DNA from: an uncultured Prevotella sp.
GTDB lineage: Bacteria; Bacteroidota; Bacteroidia; Bacteroidales; Bacteroidaceae
DNA length: 64,000 nucleotides
Assembly (NCBI GenBank): GCA_900551055.1
Contig: URUK01000005.1
Coordinates: forward strand, 62,001 to 126,000
Direction of reading: 5' to 3'
In this document: piece by piece, positions 7,757 through 16,451 of the stretch
How positions within the stretch are numbered: the stretch's first letter is position 1
Layout of the letters: each line of letters starts with the position of its first letter
Translations under genes and position numbers: made by a program
Notes under the pieces: generated by a model
The model's input: only the letters and a program-made list of their open reading frames with translations
What the model was told of the DNA's origin: nothing
Databases searched by the model: none

Positions 7757-8596
7757 TTAATCGGTCATTTTCATCTCGACGCCACACAGCGTACAGATGA
7801 TTATTATGAGGCCTACGATTATGCGGTACCAGCCGAACGCGGCGAAACCATACTTCGCTACGTAGTTGATGAAGAACTTTATGGCGAGTATGGCGACGAT
7901 GAACGCCACCACCGAACCTATGATGAGCGTCTCCAGATTGTTGCCCTGTGTCAGCAGGGAGCCGCCTCCGTGGGTGAGCATCTTGTACGTTTCAAGGCAT
8001 GTCGCGCCGAACATTGTCGGCACGGCGAGGAAGAACGAGAACTCGGCCGCGGCCTTGCGAGTGAGCCGTTGGCTCATTCCGCCCACGATGGTTGCCATCG
8101 AACGCGACACGCCAGGTATCATGGAGATGCACTGTACGAGGCCGATTATCAGGGCGCGCTTGTATGTCAGGCGCGTTTCTTCGCTTCCCTTGTTGAATAT
8201 GCGGTCGCAGAACAGCATGAACACGCCGCCGATTATGAGCATCCAGGCCACGAGCTGAACGTTGCCGAGGTTGGACTCAATGAAGTCGTTGAACGCCAGG
8301 CCAAGCACGACGGCTGGCAACACGCCCACCACGAGGCGTGCGTAGAAGTCGAACATGGCGCGCCAGTACGACTTGCCTTCACGCTTGGTGTCGGGTCGGA
8401 AAAAGCGTTTCCAGTAAAGGCAGATGACCGAAAGGATGGCGCCGAACTGTATTATAACGGTGAAAGCCTTTACGAACGGTGTGCTTTCCACGCCCAAAAG
8501 GCTCTGTGCGATTATCATGTGCCCCGTAGATGACACGGGAAGGAACTCAGTCAGGCCTTCTACGATGGCGATGACTATCGTTTCAAACAAATCCAT
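7757..8596 (-). CDS. uppP: undecaprenyl-diphosphatase UppP (BacA family)
   Basis: A 279-residue integral inner-membrane phosphatase that recycles undecaprenyl pyrophosphate for peptidoglycan and surface polysaccharide synthesis and gives bacitracin tolerance. Both catalytic motifs are present: EGLTEFLPVSSTGHM at residues 13-27 and PGVSRSMATI near 160. About eight hydrophobic segments. It stands between the DUF3098 gene and truB, the standard Bacteroidetes order. Confidence 0.95.
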   Translation of the reverse strand: MDLFETIVIAIVEGLTEFLPVSSTGHMIIAQSLLGVESTPFVKAFTVIIQFGAILSVICLYWKRFFRPDTKREGKSYWRAMFDFYARLVVGVLPAVVLGLAFNDFIESNLGNVQLVAWMLIIGGVFMLFCDRIFNKGSEETRLTYKRALIIGLVQCISMIPGVSRSMATIVGGMSQRLTRKAAAEFSFFLAVPTMFGATCLETYKMLTHGGGSLLTQGNNLETLIIGSVVAFIVAILAIKFFINYVAKYGFAAFGWYRIIVGLIIIICTLCGVEMKMTD

Positions 8597-8609
8597 AAGT
8601 CGTCAGTGT

Positions 8610-8867
8610 TTATTCTTTTGCGTTGTCGATGTCGTCGGTTGCGTTGTCCTTGGGCTTGCGTATGATGGCGTAGACTATCGACACGAAGCCGATGAAGCAT
8701 ACCGCCGGAGCCACTTTTATGCGCAAGGGGCTGAATATTTCCGGGTTGAAAGAGCCGTCTTCAGTGCCTCCGCCGCTCATAAGCAGGAAGCCGATGATTA
8801 CAATCGCCATCCCCACGGCTACGAGGATGAAGTTCATACGGTCGAATGCAAAGTTTCTTTTGTCCAT
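8610..8867 (-). CDS. DUF3098 membrane protein
   Basis: An 85-residue protein with two membrane segments (about 12-30 and 50-67). It carries the DUF3098 signature: FAFDRMNFILVAVG at the start, FSPLRIKVAP before the second helix, and a hydrophilic tail. The family is almost confined to Bacteroidetes and is regularly found between ftsX and uppP, which suggests a part in division or envelope growth. The molecular function is unknown. Confidence 0.85.
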   Translation of the reverse strand: MDKRNFAFDRMNFILVAVGMAIVIIGFLLMSGGGTEDGSFNPEIFSPLRIKVAPAVCFIGFVSIVYAIIRKPKDNATDDIDNAKE

Positions 8868-8881
8868 TTCTTTATTGTTAG

Positions 8882-8985
8882 TTGACGAGGAACGAGTGAC
8901 GAGCAGACAAGCCGATATGCCTTGAAGGCCGCTCTTTGCTCCCAGCCCCGCCGTTTAATTTTTAATTGTTACTTGTTAATTTATC
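8882..8985. repeat. variable-arm hairpin, GACAAG type (imperfect)
   Basis: The left side uses the GACGAG/GCAGACAA words seen inside four protein genes and runs into GCCGATATGCCTTGAAGG, a match to the loop motif. The right side (TTTAATTTTTAATTGTTACTTGTTAATT) is only a partial complement. It lies between ftsX and the DUF3098 gene. Confidence 0.65.
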
Positions 8986-8995
8986 GTGCCGCCTG

Positions 8996-9874
8996 TCAGA
9001 TTTTGTACAGGTCGCCGGCCTTCATGCGCAGGAATTTGTTTACCGACACGCAGGCGCAGAACAGCGTGATGAGCAGTCCGAAGAGGAACACCGAGCCGCC
9101 CGTAACGGCCATCACCTGCCACGTTATCACCGTCATGACGCCCGGCTCGTAAGTGTAAAGGGCGTATATGCCGGCGGCCAGCACCCCGTCGGCCAGCAAG
9201 GCGGCCAGCAGTCCGATGCCTACGGCGTTGGCGAGGAATGGCCTTCGGATGAAGCCCCACGAAGCGCCGACAAGCTTCATCGTGTGTATGGTGAAGCGAC
9301 GGGCGTACATTCCCAGTTTCACAGTGTTGTTGATGAGCGAGAACGATACGCACGTAAGCAGCACTGCGAGCACAAGCAGCACGATGTTTATTTTCCCGAG
9401 GTTGCGGTTTACGCTGTCCATAAGATCCTGGGGGTATACTATGTCGGTTACGCGCTTGTCGCTCTTGAGGCTCGACGCAATCCATTTCAGCGAGTCGGTG
9501 TTGGCGTATTGCGCCTTCAGCTGCAGCTCGATGGAGGCCACAAAGGGGTTCATGCCGATGAACTCGCTCGGGTCGGTGCCCATGGCGGCGGTCTGTTCCT
9601 TCAGGGCTTGCTCCTTACTAATATAAATAAGGTGGTTGATGTACGGCCGTTTGCCCAATTCCTTGCACAGACGTTGCGCCTCCGGGTCGGTTATGTCCTC
9701 GCCGAGCATCATCGTTACCGTAAGGTTCTCTTTTACGTATGCGGAAAGGTTGCGTGCCGAAAGCACGGAGAACACCACCATTCCCAATAGAATGAGCACC
9801 AACGCGGTGCTTATACATAATGTTATCCCTTGTAATCCGTGGCGGACACGGGACTTTTTTCGTCTCTTACCCAT
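8996..9874 (-). CDS. ftsX: cell division ABC transporter permease FtsX
   Basis: A 292-residue FtsX: a basic cytoplasmic N-terminus (GKRRKKSRVRHGLQG), a first membrane helix at about 18-38, a large periplasmic domain (SAYVKENLTVTMMLGEDI onward), then three helices in the C-terminal half. FtsX partners the ATPase FtsE to activate periplasmic peptidoglycan hydrolases at the septum. No ftsE is in the window. First gene of the run ftsX, DUF3098, uppP, truB, queA, folK. A weak -7 box (TTACTTTG) lies near 9905. Confidence 0.93.
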   Translation of the reverse strand: MGKRRKKSRVRHGLQGITLCISTALVLILLGMVVFSVLSARNLSAYVKENLTVTMMLGEDITDPEAQRLCKELGKRPYINHLIYISKEQALKEQTAAMGTDPSEFIGMNPFVASIELQLKAQYANTDSLKWIASSLKSDKRVTDIVYPQDLMDSVNRNLGKINIVLLVLAVLLTCVSFSLINNTVKLGMYARRFTIHTMKLVGASWGFIRRPFLANAVGIGLLAALLADGVLAAGIYALYTYEPGVMTVITWQVMAVTGGSVFLFGLLITLFCACVSVNKFLRMKAGDLYKI

Positions 9875-9904
9875 TACTTAGTGGCTATAACACACCTAAT
9901 TTGG

Positions 9905-10569
9905 TGCAAAGTAACAAAAAATTATCCGCACAGCCAACGGTTTAACTACTATTAACAACCGACGTCCTTCCGGCAGCCTTCCAGCGTGTGGCGGAAGGCT
10001 GCATGGCGAGCGTTCCGGCCGTGCCGGCAGGCTTTTTGGGCGGCGTTTACGCACCGTTTCCGCCGCCGTTTGCGGCCTCCTGCGTAACGTGTTGATACTC
10101 AACGCGTTGCAAAAGGTCGTCTTTTGCAACGTAAAAGGTGGTCTTTTGGAAGGTAAAAGGTGACCTTTTGGCTTGCAAAAGGTGGCATATTGAAAACCCG
10201 CCCTGACCAAACCGGAGACCCACCCCGGCTCTCCCGAAGGGAGGGAGCTTGGTTGCCTGTACTTTTTTAGTTACAATCGAGGCACCCGGAAATAGTCATG
10301 CCGCACGCCGATGCGGCATCTATGATGTGCTGTTTGCGTTGTCCGGCGTTCCCACCCTTCTCCGCCAAGCTCCGATTTTCAATTCTTTTTTGTTGTTGCC
10401 GTTCGCCGGATTGTCGTTTTTTGTCATCTTTCTGCGTACCCGTAGTGTCTCTATTACAGTAACATTTGCGGTTTTGTGCAATTAAAAGTTTGCCTTTTTG
10501 GAAAACTTTTGGCCGAAAATTTATTTGCAAATAATCAGAAAAGTATTTTTATTTGTCGAAAAATGTTCG
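9905..10569. other. divergent intergenic region between ftsX and nrdJ
   Basis: About 670 bp without a convincing gene. It contains the palindromic element at 10091-10191 and a C/G hairpin near 10230 (CTCCC-GAA-GGGAG). I looked for a cobalamin riboswitch upstream of the B12-dependent reductase and did not see a B12-box-like core. Confidence 0.5.
10091..10191. repeat. 22-bp-period palindromic element, copy 3
   Basis: Cores at 10111, 10133, 10155 and 10177, exact 22-bp period. All four read GGTNGNC in the same direction, so neighbouring units do not form long hairpins here. Leader TTGATACTCAACGCGTTGC. It lies between two divergent promoters, so it cannot be simply a terminator. Confidence 0.88.
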
Positions 10570-10577
10570 TAGTTTTG
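10570..10577 (+). promoter_or_regulatory. -7 box of nrdJ
   Basis: TAGTTTTG, 28 bp before the nrdJ ATG, matching TAnnTTTG. Confidence 0.65.
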
Positions 10578-10605
10578 CAGCATTGTTCAATTTACCTAAG
10601 TCATC

Positions 10606-13173
10606 ATGGAAAATAGAAAAACTTACTCGTTCGAGGAAGCATACCAGGCATCCTTGGCTTATTTCGACGGCGACGAACTGGCCGCAAGGGTGTGGGTGAA
10701 CAAGTACGCGCTGAAAGACAGCTACGGAAACTTGTTTGAAAAGACACCCGCCGACATGCACTGGCGCATCGCCAACGAAGTTGCCAGGATTGAAAACAAA
10801 TACGACAACCCGTTGAAGGCCGAAGAAGTGTTTGAACTTCTTGACCGTTTCAAATACATAGTACCTGCAGGCAGCCCAATGACCGGCATTGGAAACAACT
10901 TCCAGGTGGCGTCGCTGTCAAACTGCTTCGTCATCGGCCTTGACGGCGATGCCGACTCTTACGGCGCCATACTGCGCATCGACGAGGAGCAGGTGCAGCT
11001 GATGAAGCGCCGCGGGGGCGTGGGCCACGACCTCTCGCACCTGCGTCCCAAAGGCTCGCCGGTAAACAACTCGGCGCTCACTTCAACCGGACTTGTACCC
11101 TTCATGGAGAGGTACAGCAACTCCACGCGCGAGGTGGCGCAGGACGGACGGCGCGGCGCGCTGATGCTGTCGGTAAGCATAAAGCATCCCGACAGCGAGG
11201 CTTTCATCGACGCCAAGATGACTGAAGGGAAAATCACAGGTGCGAACGTGTCGGTGAAAATCGACGACGAGTTCATGCGTGCGGCTGTGGAAGACAGGGA
11301 ATACGTGCAGCAGTTCCCCATTGACAGCAACGAGCCGATGGTGAAAAAGAACATCAGCGCGAAGCAGCTTTGGGGCAAGATTGTACACAACGCGTGGAAA
11401 AGCGCAGAGCCGGGAGTGCTCTTCTGGGACACCATCCTGCGCGAAAGCATACCCGACTGCTACGCCGACCTCGGCTTCCGCACCGTGTCTACCAACCCGT
11501 GCGGCGAGATACCGCTCTGTCCTTACGACTCGTGCCGCCTGCTGTCAATCAACCTCTACTCATACGTTGTCAACCCGTTCACCGACAAGGCGTACTTCGA
11601 TTACGACCTGTTCCGCAGGCATGTGGGGCTGGCGCAGCGCATAATGGACGACATCGTGGACATGGAGCTTGAGAAGATTGACCTCATAATGGAGAAAATC
11701 AAGAGCGACCCGCAGGGCGAAGAGGTGAAATTCACGGAGTATCACCTGTGGGAAAAAATCAAGCACAAGAGCGGATTGGGCCGCCGTACAGGCGTGGGCA
11801 TAACGGCTGAAGGCGACATGCTCGCCGCCATGGGGCTGCGCTACGGCACGCAGGAGGCCACCGACTTCTCCGTTGAAGTGCATAAGACGCTGGCCCTGTC
11901 GGCTTACCGCTCGTCGGTGACGATGGCCAAAGAGCGCGGCGCTTTTGCCGTGTACGATACCAAGAGGGAAGAGAACAACCCCTTCATAAGCCGTCTGCGC
12001 GAAGCCGACCCCGGGCTTTACGCCGACATGGCGAAGTACGGAAGGCGCAACATTGCCTGCCTTACCATCGCCCCCACAGGCACAACAAGCCTCATGACGC
12101 AGACAACAAGCGGCATAGAGCCTGTGTTCATGCCAGTGTACAAGCGCCGCCGCAAGGTAAATCCGAACGATACCGACGTGCATGTTGACTTCGTTGACGA
12201 AGTGGGAGACTCGTTTGAGGAGTACATCGTTTACCACCGCAAGTTCATCGAGTGGATGAAGGTGAACGGAATAGACACCGGCAAGCGTTACACCCAAGAG
12301 GAAATAGACGACCTCATAGCGAAGTCGCCGTATTATAAGGCCACTGCCAACGATGTTGACTGGCTTATGAAAGTGCGCATGCAGGGGGCCATCCAGAAAT
12401 GGGTGGACCACAGCATCAGCGTGACAATCAACCTTCCCAACAACGTTGACGAGGCTCTTGTCAACCGCCTGTACGTAGAAGCATGGAAGTCAGGCTGCAA
12501 GGGATGCACCGTTTACCGTGACGGCTCGCGCTCGGGAGTGATGCTTTCGGTTGAAAAGAAAAAGGAAAAAGGCGGCGAGGAAATCACTACGCAGCAGCAA
12601 CTGCCGCCCTGCCGCCATCCGGAAGTTACCGAGGTAAGGCCCAAGGAGCTTGAATGCGATGTGGTAAGGTTCCAGAACAACAAGGAAAAGTGGGTGGCGT
12701 TTGTCGGCCTGTTGGACGGCTATCCATACGAAATCTTTACCGGATTGCAGGATGACGACGAAGGCATCGTATTGCCGAAGACCGTCACCAAGGGCAAAAT
12801 AATCAAGCAGGTGAACGAAGACGGAAGCAAACGTTATGACTTCCAGTTCGAGAACAAGCGCGGTTACAAGACCACAGTGGAGGGCCTTAGCGAAAAATTC
12901 AACCCTGAATACTGGAACTATGCCAAGCTGATATCAGGCGTGCTGCGTTACCGCATGCCAATCGAGCACGTCATAAAGCTTGTCAGCTCGCTTCAGCTTA
13001 AGAGCGAAAGCATCAACACTTGGAAGAACGGTGTGGAGCGTGCGCTAAAGAAATACATCACCGACGGCACCGAGGCGAAGGGACAGAAATGCCCGGCTTG
13101 CGGACAGGAGACGCTTGTCTACCAGGAAGGATGCCTCATCTGCAAGAACTGCGGGGCGTCAAGGTGCGGATAA
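10606..13173 (+). CDS. nrdJ: adenosylcobalamin-dependent (class II) ribonucleotide reductase
   Basis: An 855-residue enzyme that reduces ribonucleotides to deoxyribonucleotides using adenosylcobalamin as radical source, so it needs neither oxygen nor the glycyl-radical machinery. Visible landmarks are SNCFVIG with the redox cysteine near 107, KRRGGVGHDLSHLRPKGS near 130, NPCGEIPLCPYDSCRL with Cys299 and Glu301, PTGTTSLMTQTTSGIEP near 490, and a C-terminal zinc-ribbon-like tail with two CxxC pairs (CPACG and CKNCG) near 828-851. It is a single-gene unit with its own -7 box. Dependence on B12 fits the BtuB-like receptor at 20183. Confidence 0.95.
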   Translation: MENRKTYSFEEAYQASLAYFDGDELAARVWVNKYALKDSYGNLFEKTPADMHWRIANEVARIENKYDNPLKAEEVFELLDRFKYIVPAGSPMTGIGNNFQVASLSNCFVIGLDGDADSYGAILRIDEEQVQLMKRRGGVGHDLSHLRPKGSPVNNSALTSTGLVPFMERYSNSTREVAQDGRRGALMLSVSIKHPDSEAFIDAKMTEGKITGANVSVKIDDEFMRAAVEDREYVQQFPIDSNEPMVKKNISAKQLWGKIVHNAWKSAEPGVLFWDTILRESIPDCYADLGFRTVSTNPCGEIPLCPYDSCRLLSINLYSYVVNPFTDKAYFDYDLFRRHVGLAQRIMDDIVDMELEKIDLIMEKIKSDPQGEEVKFTEYHLWEKIKHKSGLGRRTGVGITAEGDMLAAMGLRYGTQEATDFSVEVHKTLALSAYRSSVTMAKERGAFAVYDTKREENNPFISRLREADPGLYADMAKYGRRNIACLTIAPTGTTSLMTQTTSGIEPVFMPVYKRRRKVNPNDTDVHVDFVDEVGDSFEEYIVYHRKFIEWMKVNGIDTGKRYTQEEIDDLIAKSPYYKATANDVDWLMKVRMQGAIQKWVDHSISVTINLPNNVDEALVNRLYVEAWKSGCKGCTVYRDGSRSGVMLSVEKKKEKGGEEITTQQQLPPCRHPEVTEVRPKELECDVVRFQNNKEKWVAFVGLLDGYPYEIFTGLQDDDEGIVLPKTVTKGKIIKQVNEDGSKRYDFQFENKRGYKTTVEGLSEKFNPEYWNYAKLISGVLRYRMPIEHVIKLVSSLQLKSESINTWKNGVERALKKYITDGTEAKGQKCPACGQETLVYQEGCLICKNCGASRCG

Positions 13174-13177
13174 ATTG

Positions 13178-13348
13178 ACAATTCATAATTCATGATTCAT
13201 GATTCATAATCGTGGCATACGCCGTTCCTTGTTGTATGTAATGGCAAAAGCCGGGGCGTACAGGACAATATTATGAAAGGTGGGTTGTGGATTATGAGCC
13301 GCCATAGTGCAACCCGATTATGAATTGTGAATTATGAGTTATGAATTG
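13178..13348. repeat. variable-arm hairpin, TTCATGA type, overlapping the folB start
   Basis: The left arm near 13182-13211 uses 7-nt words TTCATAA/TTCATGA; the right arm near 13317-13348 is its imperfect complement (TTATGAA, TGTGAAT). The loop is long, about 105 nt, and lacks a clear copy of the usual loop motif. The right arm supplies the folB start codon and first codons. Confidence 0.7.
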
Positions 13349-13720
13349 AAATCAGGCTACGTGTGCCTCAACGGCCTGCGTTTCCACGCCAACCACGGGG
13401 TTCTGCCGCAGGAAAGGGTGACTGGCGGCGAGTATGTTGTGAGCATACGTGCCAAGTATTTGTTCGATAAGGCGGTGCAAAGCGACGATGTCGCCGACAC
13501 GCTTAATTACGCCGAGATGTTTGAAATCATAAATAAGGAGATGCAGACGCCGTCCTGCCTGCTCGAACATGTTGCAGGCAGGATAGGCGGAAGCATTATG
13601 GAGAAGATGCCTATGATTGAGGCTCTCGACGTGACTCTTGAGAAGTTGAATCCACCTATGGGGGCTGACATACGCAGCGCGTCCGTGGAATTACACTTAA
13701 TAAATGATAAAACTTTTTGA
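13334..13720 (+). CDS. folB: dihydroneopterin aldolase
   Basis: A 128-residue FolB, converting 7,8-dihydroneopterin to 6-hydroxymethyl-dihydropterin and glycolaldehyde in folate synthesis. Typical features: LNGLRFHANHGVLPQER (residues 13-29), the glutamate-bearing SDDVADTLNYAEM stretch, and the catalytic-lysine region VTLEKLNPPMGADIRSASVEL. It functions as an oligomer with HPPK's product line (folK at 5395). Oddity: its start codon and residues 1-5 lie in the right arm of a hairpin repeat, so initiation may depend on that structure. The frame closes with TGA at 13718-13720, upstream of the amidase. Confidence 0.93.
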   Translation: MSYELKSGYVCLNGLRFHANHGVLPQERVTGGEYVVSIRAKYLFDKAVQSDDVADTLNYAEMFEIINKEMQTPSCLLEHVAGRIGGSIMEKMPMIEALDVTLEKLNPPMGADIRSASVELHLINDKTF

Positions 13721-13749
13721 TGGTTGGCAGTTTTTTAACGACAAAAAAC

Positions 13750-13757
13750 TACCTTTG
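13750..13757 (+). promoter_or_regulatory. -7 box of the amidase/MCE unit
   Basis: TACCTTTG, 19 bp before the amidase ATG. It shows that a start inside folB for the amidase is unlikely. Confidence 0.75.
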
Positions 13758-13776
13758 CATCCGTAAAAGAGCACTC

Positions 13777-14985
13777 ATGGGCAAAAAGGTGATTTTCGTT
13801 TTACTGGCATTTGTCTCTTTCTCTGCCGTGGCATTGTGTGCAGACAAGCGTTTCACGCTCGTCATCGATGCCGGGCATGGCGGCCATGACACCGGTGCGA
13901 AGGGTGATTTCTCTTACGAAAAGACCATCAATCTCAATGTGGCTTTGGCTTTCGGCCGGTATGTCGAGCGGTATTGTCCCGATGTAAAGGTCGTGTATAC
14001 GCGGAAGACCGACGTGTTTGTGCCGTTGCACAAACGCGCTTCAATCGCCAATAAGAACAAGGCCGACGTATTCATATCAATCCATACAAACGCCCTTCCT
14101 AACGGACACATCGCACGCGGGCTTGAGACTTACACAATGGGTATGCGTCGTTCGGACGAGAAGCTGAGTGCGGCCAAGCGCGAGAACTCGGTCATCATGA
14201 TTGAGGAAGACTACAAGGAACATTACGAGGGGTATGACCCTAACTCGCCGGAAAGCACAATCATGTTCGAGTTCATGCACGACAAGAACATGTCGCGCAG
14301 CGTTGAGCTGGCCAAATACGTGCAGAGCAGCGTGTGCTCGATTGCGAAGCGGCAGAACAAAGGTGTCAAGCAGGACGTATTCCTCGTGCTTCGTGAGACC
14401 TCGATGCCGGCCTGTCTCATCGAGCTTGGTTTCATAACAACTCCGGACGAGGAGAAGTTCCTGAACAACAAGTCGAACATCGACAAGATGGCGAGGGGCA
14501 TTTACGAGGCGTTTGCCAAGTACAAAGGAAAATACGACAAGGATATAGCAGTGCCGTACAAGGCCGACAGCCAGCGGAGTGATGACATTCCCGACACGTT
14601 TGCGGAAGAGAACGCAGAGCGGACTGACGTAGATGAGGCCGGGAAAGGCGGCAAAGGCGATACCGGAAAGGCCGTTGAAAGGGTGGATGAGAATACATTT
14701 GGCGGACAGGAGACGACTGGCAAGCCGGTATTCAAAGTCCAGATACTTGCCAGCAGCAAGCGTATCGCGGCAGGGAGCAGCCAGTTCAAGGGGCTTGACG
14801 GCGTTGACTGTTATGAGGAAAACGGACTTTACAAATATACATACGGCGCATCCGCCGACTACAACGAAGTCTACCGCCTGCGCAAGTCCATCTTGGACAA
14901 GTTCCCGGAGGCGTTTATCATAGCCTTCAAGAATGGCGCTAAGATGAACGTAAGCCAGGCAATACGAGAGTTTAAGTCAAAATAA
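13777..14985 (+). CDS. N-acetylmuramoyl-L-alanine amidase with SPOR-like domain
   Basis: A 402-residue periplasmic Amidase_3 enzyme that cleaves the amide between MurNAc and the stem peptide. Signal peptide at residues 1-22. Zinc-site motifs are IDAGHGGHDTG (30-40), the DVFISIHTNALPN histidine near 107 and the catalytic glutamate in CLIELGFITTPDE near 210. After a charged linker (about 250-320) the C-terminus (KPVFKVQILASS to REFKSK) looks like a SPOR peptidoglycan-binding domain, suggesting septal targeting. I start at ATG 13777, behind the -7 box; the frame is open further upstream without a signal peptide. It lies 11 bp before the MCE gene. Confidence 0.92.
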   Translation: MGKKVIFVLLAFVSFSAVALCADKRFTLVIDAGHGGHDTGAKGDFSYEKTINLNVALAFGRYVERYCPDVKVVYTRKTDVFVPLHKRASIANKNKADVFISIHTNALPNGHIARGLETYTMGMRRSDEKLSAAKRENSVIMIEEDYKEHYEGYDPNSPESTIMFEFMHDKNMSRSVELAKYVQSSVCSIAKRQNKGVKQDVFLVLRETSMPACLIELGFITTPDEEKFLNNKSNIDKMARGIYEAFAKYKGKYDKDIAVPYKADSQRSDDIPDTFAEENAERTDVDEAGKGGKGDTGKAVERVDENTFGGQETTGKPVFKVQILASSKRIAAGSSQFKGLDGVDCYEENGLYKYTYGASADYNEVYRLRKSILDKFPEAFIIAFKNGAKMNVSQAIREFKSK

Positions 14986-14996
14986 AGCAGAGCAAT

Positions 14997-15899
14997 ATGA
15001 AGTTTTTTAGCAAAGAAGTCAAGATAGCCTTAGTGGCGATATGCGGCTTGGTAATCCTTTTCTTCGGGATGAACTTCCTGAAAGGGCTAAACCTTTTCTC
15101 CACTTCAAACACTTATTTCATATCCTTCAAGAACATAAGCGGCCTTTCAGCGTCAAGCCCGATATATGCCGACGGTTATCAGGTCGGGGTCGTAAGCGGC
15201 ATACAATACAGCTATGACAATTCAGGCAGCATATCAGTAAAGGCCGAAATAGACAACCGCCTGCGCATACCGAAAGGCAGCAGTGCCGAAATCGTGAGCG
15301 ACATGCTCGGCAACGTGAAAGTAAACCTGCTGCTTGCCAACAATCCGAGGGAGCGTGTCAATCCGGACGAGACAATCCAGGGAGACATCAATGATGGCGC
15401 GCTCGGCAAGGTCAAGGATATCATCCCGGCAGTCACACAGCTTTTGCCGAAGCTCGACTCCATACTGACAGGTGTCAACGCGCTGCTTTCCAATCCTGCC
15501 CTTGCGCATTCCTTGCAGAACGTCGAGACTGTGACTGGCGACCTGACTGTCACCACACGCCGCGTAAACAACCTGCTCGCCACACTTGAAGGGCGTGTAC
15601 CAGGCATGATGACGCGCACCGACAGCATACTGTACAGCGCCAACACGCTGGCGAAAAACCTGAGTTCTGTCGACGTTGCCGCAACGGTGGCGCGTGTGGA
15701 CGAGACCCTTGCCAATGTGGAGGAGTTTACCGAGCAGCTTAACAACAACCAAGGAACGCTCGGCCTGCTCATGCGCGACCCGTCGCTTTACAACAATCTT
15801 ACAAGCACCATGCGCTCGGCAGACTCGCTGCTTATCGACCTCAAGGCCCATCCGAAGCGTTATGTACACTTCTCTTTGTTCGGAAGGAAAGACAAATAA
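14997..15899 (+). CDS. MlaD family (MCE domain) lipid-transport protein
   Basis: A 300-residue protein with one N-terminal membrane anchor (about 9-27) and an MCE domain at about 35-115 (NTYFISFKNISGLSASSPIYADGYQVGVV). A helical tail follows, rich in T/V/L with heptad-like spacing. MCE proteins form periplasmic hexamers that carry phospholipids between the membranes for an ABC transporter. The ATPase and permease (MlaF/MlaE type) are not in the window. Cotranscribed with the amidase. Confidence 0.88.
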   Translation: MKFFSKEVKIALVAICGLVILFFGMNFLKGLNLFSTSNTYFISFKNISGLSASSPIYADGYQVGVVSGIQYSYDNSGSISVKAEIDNRLRIPKGSSAEIVSDMLGNVKVNLLLANNPRERVNPDETIQGDINDGALGKVKDIIPAVTQLLPKLDSILTGVNALLSNPALAHSLQNVETVTGDLTVTTRRVNNLLATLEGRVPGMMTRTDSILYSANTLAKNLSSVDVAATVARVDETLANVEEFTEQLNNNQGTLGLLMRDPSLYNNLTSTMRSADSLLIDLKAHPKRYVHFSLFGRKDK

Positions 15900-15920
15900 A
15901 TATCCGCATACGTAACACGT

Positions 15921-16026
15921 TGACTTCCAACGAGTTGTAAAAGGCCACCTTTCGCAATGCAAAAGGTGGCCTTTTATCGTGCAAAACATGACCTTTTACG
16001 ATGCGTTTTGCCGTCTTTTGCAAAAC
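15921..16026. repeat. 22-bp-period palindromic element, copy 4
   Basis: Cores at 15939, 15961, 15983 and 16005, exact period 22. Cores 1 and 2 are reverse complements with one mismatch. GCAAAAC follows the last core. It lies between the MCE gene and dnaA. Confidence 0.9.
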
Positions 16027-16451
16027 TATTGGCCGCAAGCGGCATCACAGTAAACCGCCACATGTCCCGCCGGCGGCGGCAAACTGCCGCCTGTCCGGTT
16101 AATTTAAAAATCATCTAAATAGCGGTTCTGTAGCCGATAAGTTCACGGAACAACACCGAAACGCGCCTTGGCAAACAGTTTCGCAGGGCTGAAAACCAAA
16201 CAGTCCGGTTTCCTGTTCCCCATTCGCATGTGGCACATAAAATCTTATTTTACAAGCACTTGCACTTTTGCAAGCGCAAATATTACATCGCTGTTACAAA
16301 AAAACACATAAAGTGCCGTAACACCGACAGTTACGTAAAAACGACATTCTGCCAACAAAAAGTTTTATTTGTTTGTCTCGATAATTTTTACGAAATTTGC
16401 AAACGCTTAAAAAGACAAAGCGTCGAAAGACATATAATAATTCTTCCTGAC
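16027..16451. other. intergenic region upstream of dnaA
   Basis: AT-rich towards dnaA, with a -7-like GAAATTTG at 16392-16399 that is one base off the consensus. I searched by eye for clustered DnaA boxes (TTATCCACA-like) and saw none, so I do not call an origin here. The frame is open upstream of dnaA to 16230 but shows no DnaA-like residues. Confidence 0.45.

Noticed and set aside
8883..8985. A terminator between ftsX and the DUF3098 gene
   Set aside because: Arms do not pair well and the sequence matches the variable-arm repeat family instead; the genes are normally cotranscribed.
10249..10485. A 78-codon frame between ftsX and nrdJ
   Set aside because: No family likeness, opposite-strand frame of similar length, and lies across a hairpin; likely chance.
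9905..10569. A cobalamin riboswitch upstream of nrdJ
   Set aside because: No recognisable B12-box core; only repeat and hairpin sequence present.
16027..16451. A possible oriC upstream of dnaA
   Set aside because: No cluster of TTATCCACA-like boxes could be seen. A computed GC-skew plot of the whole chromosome would be needed.
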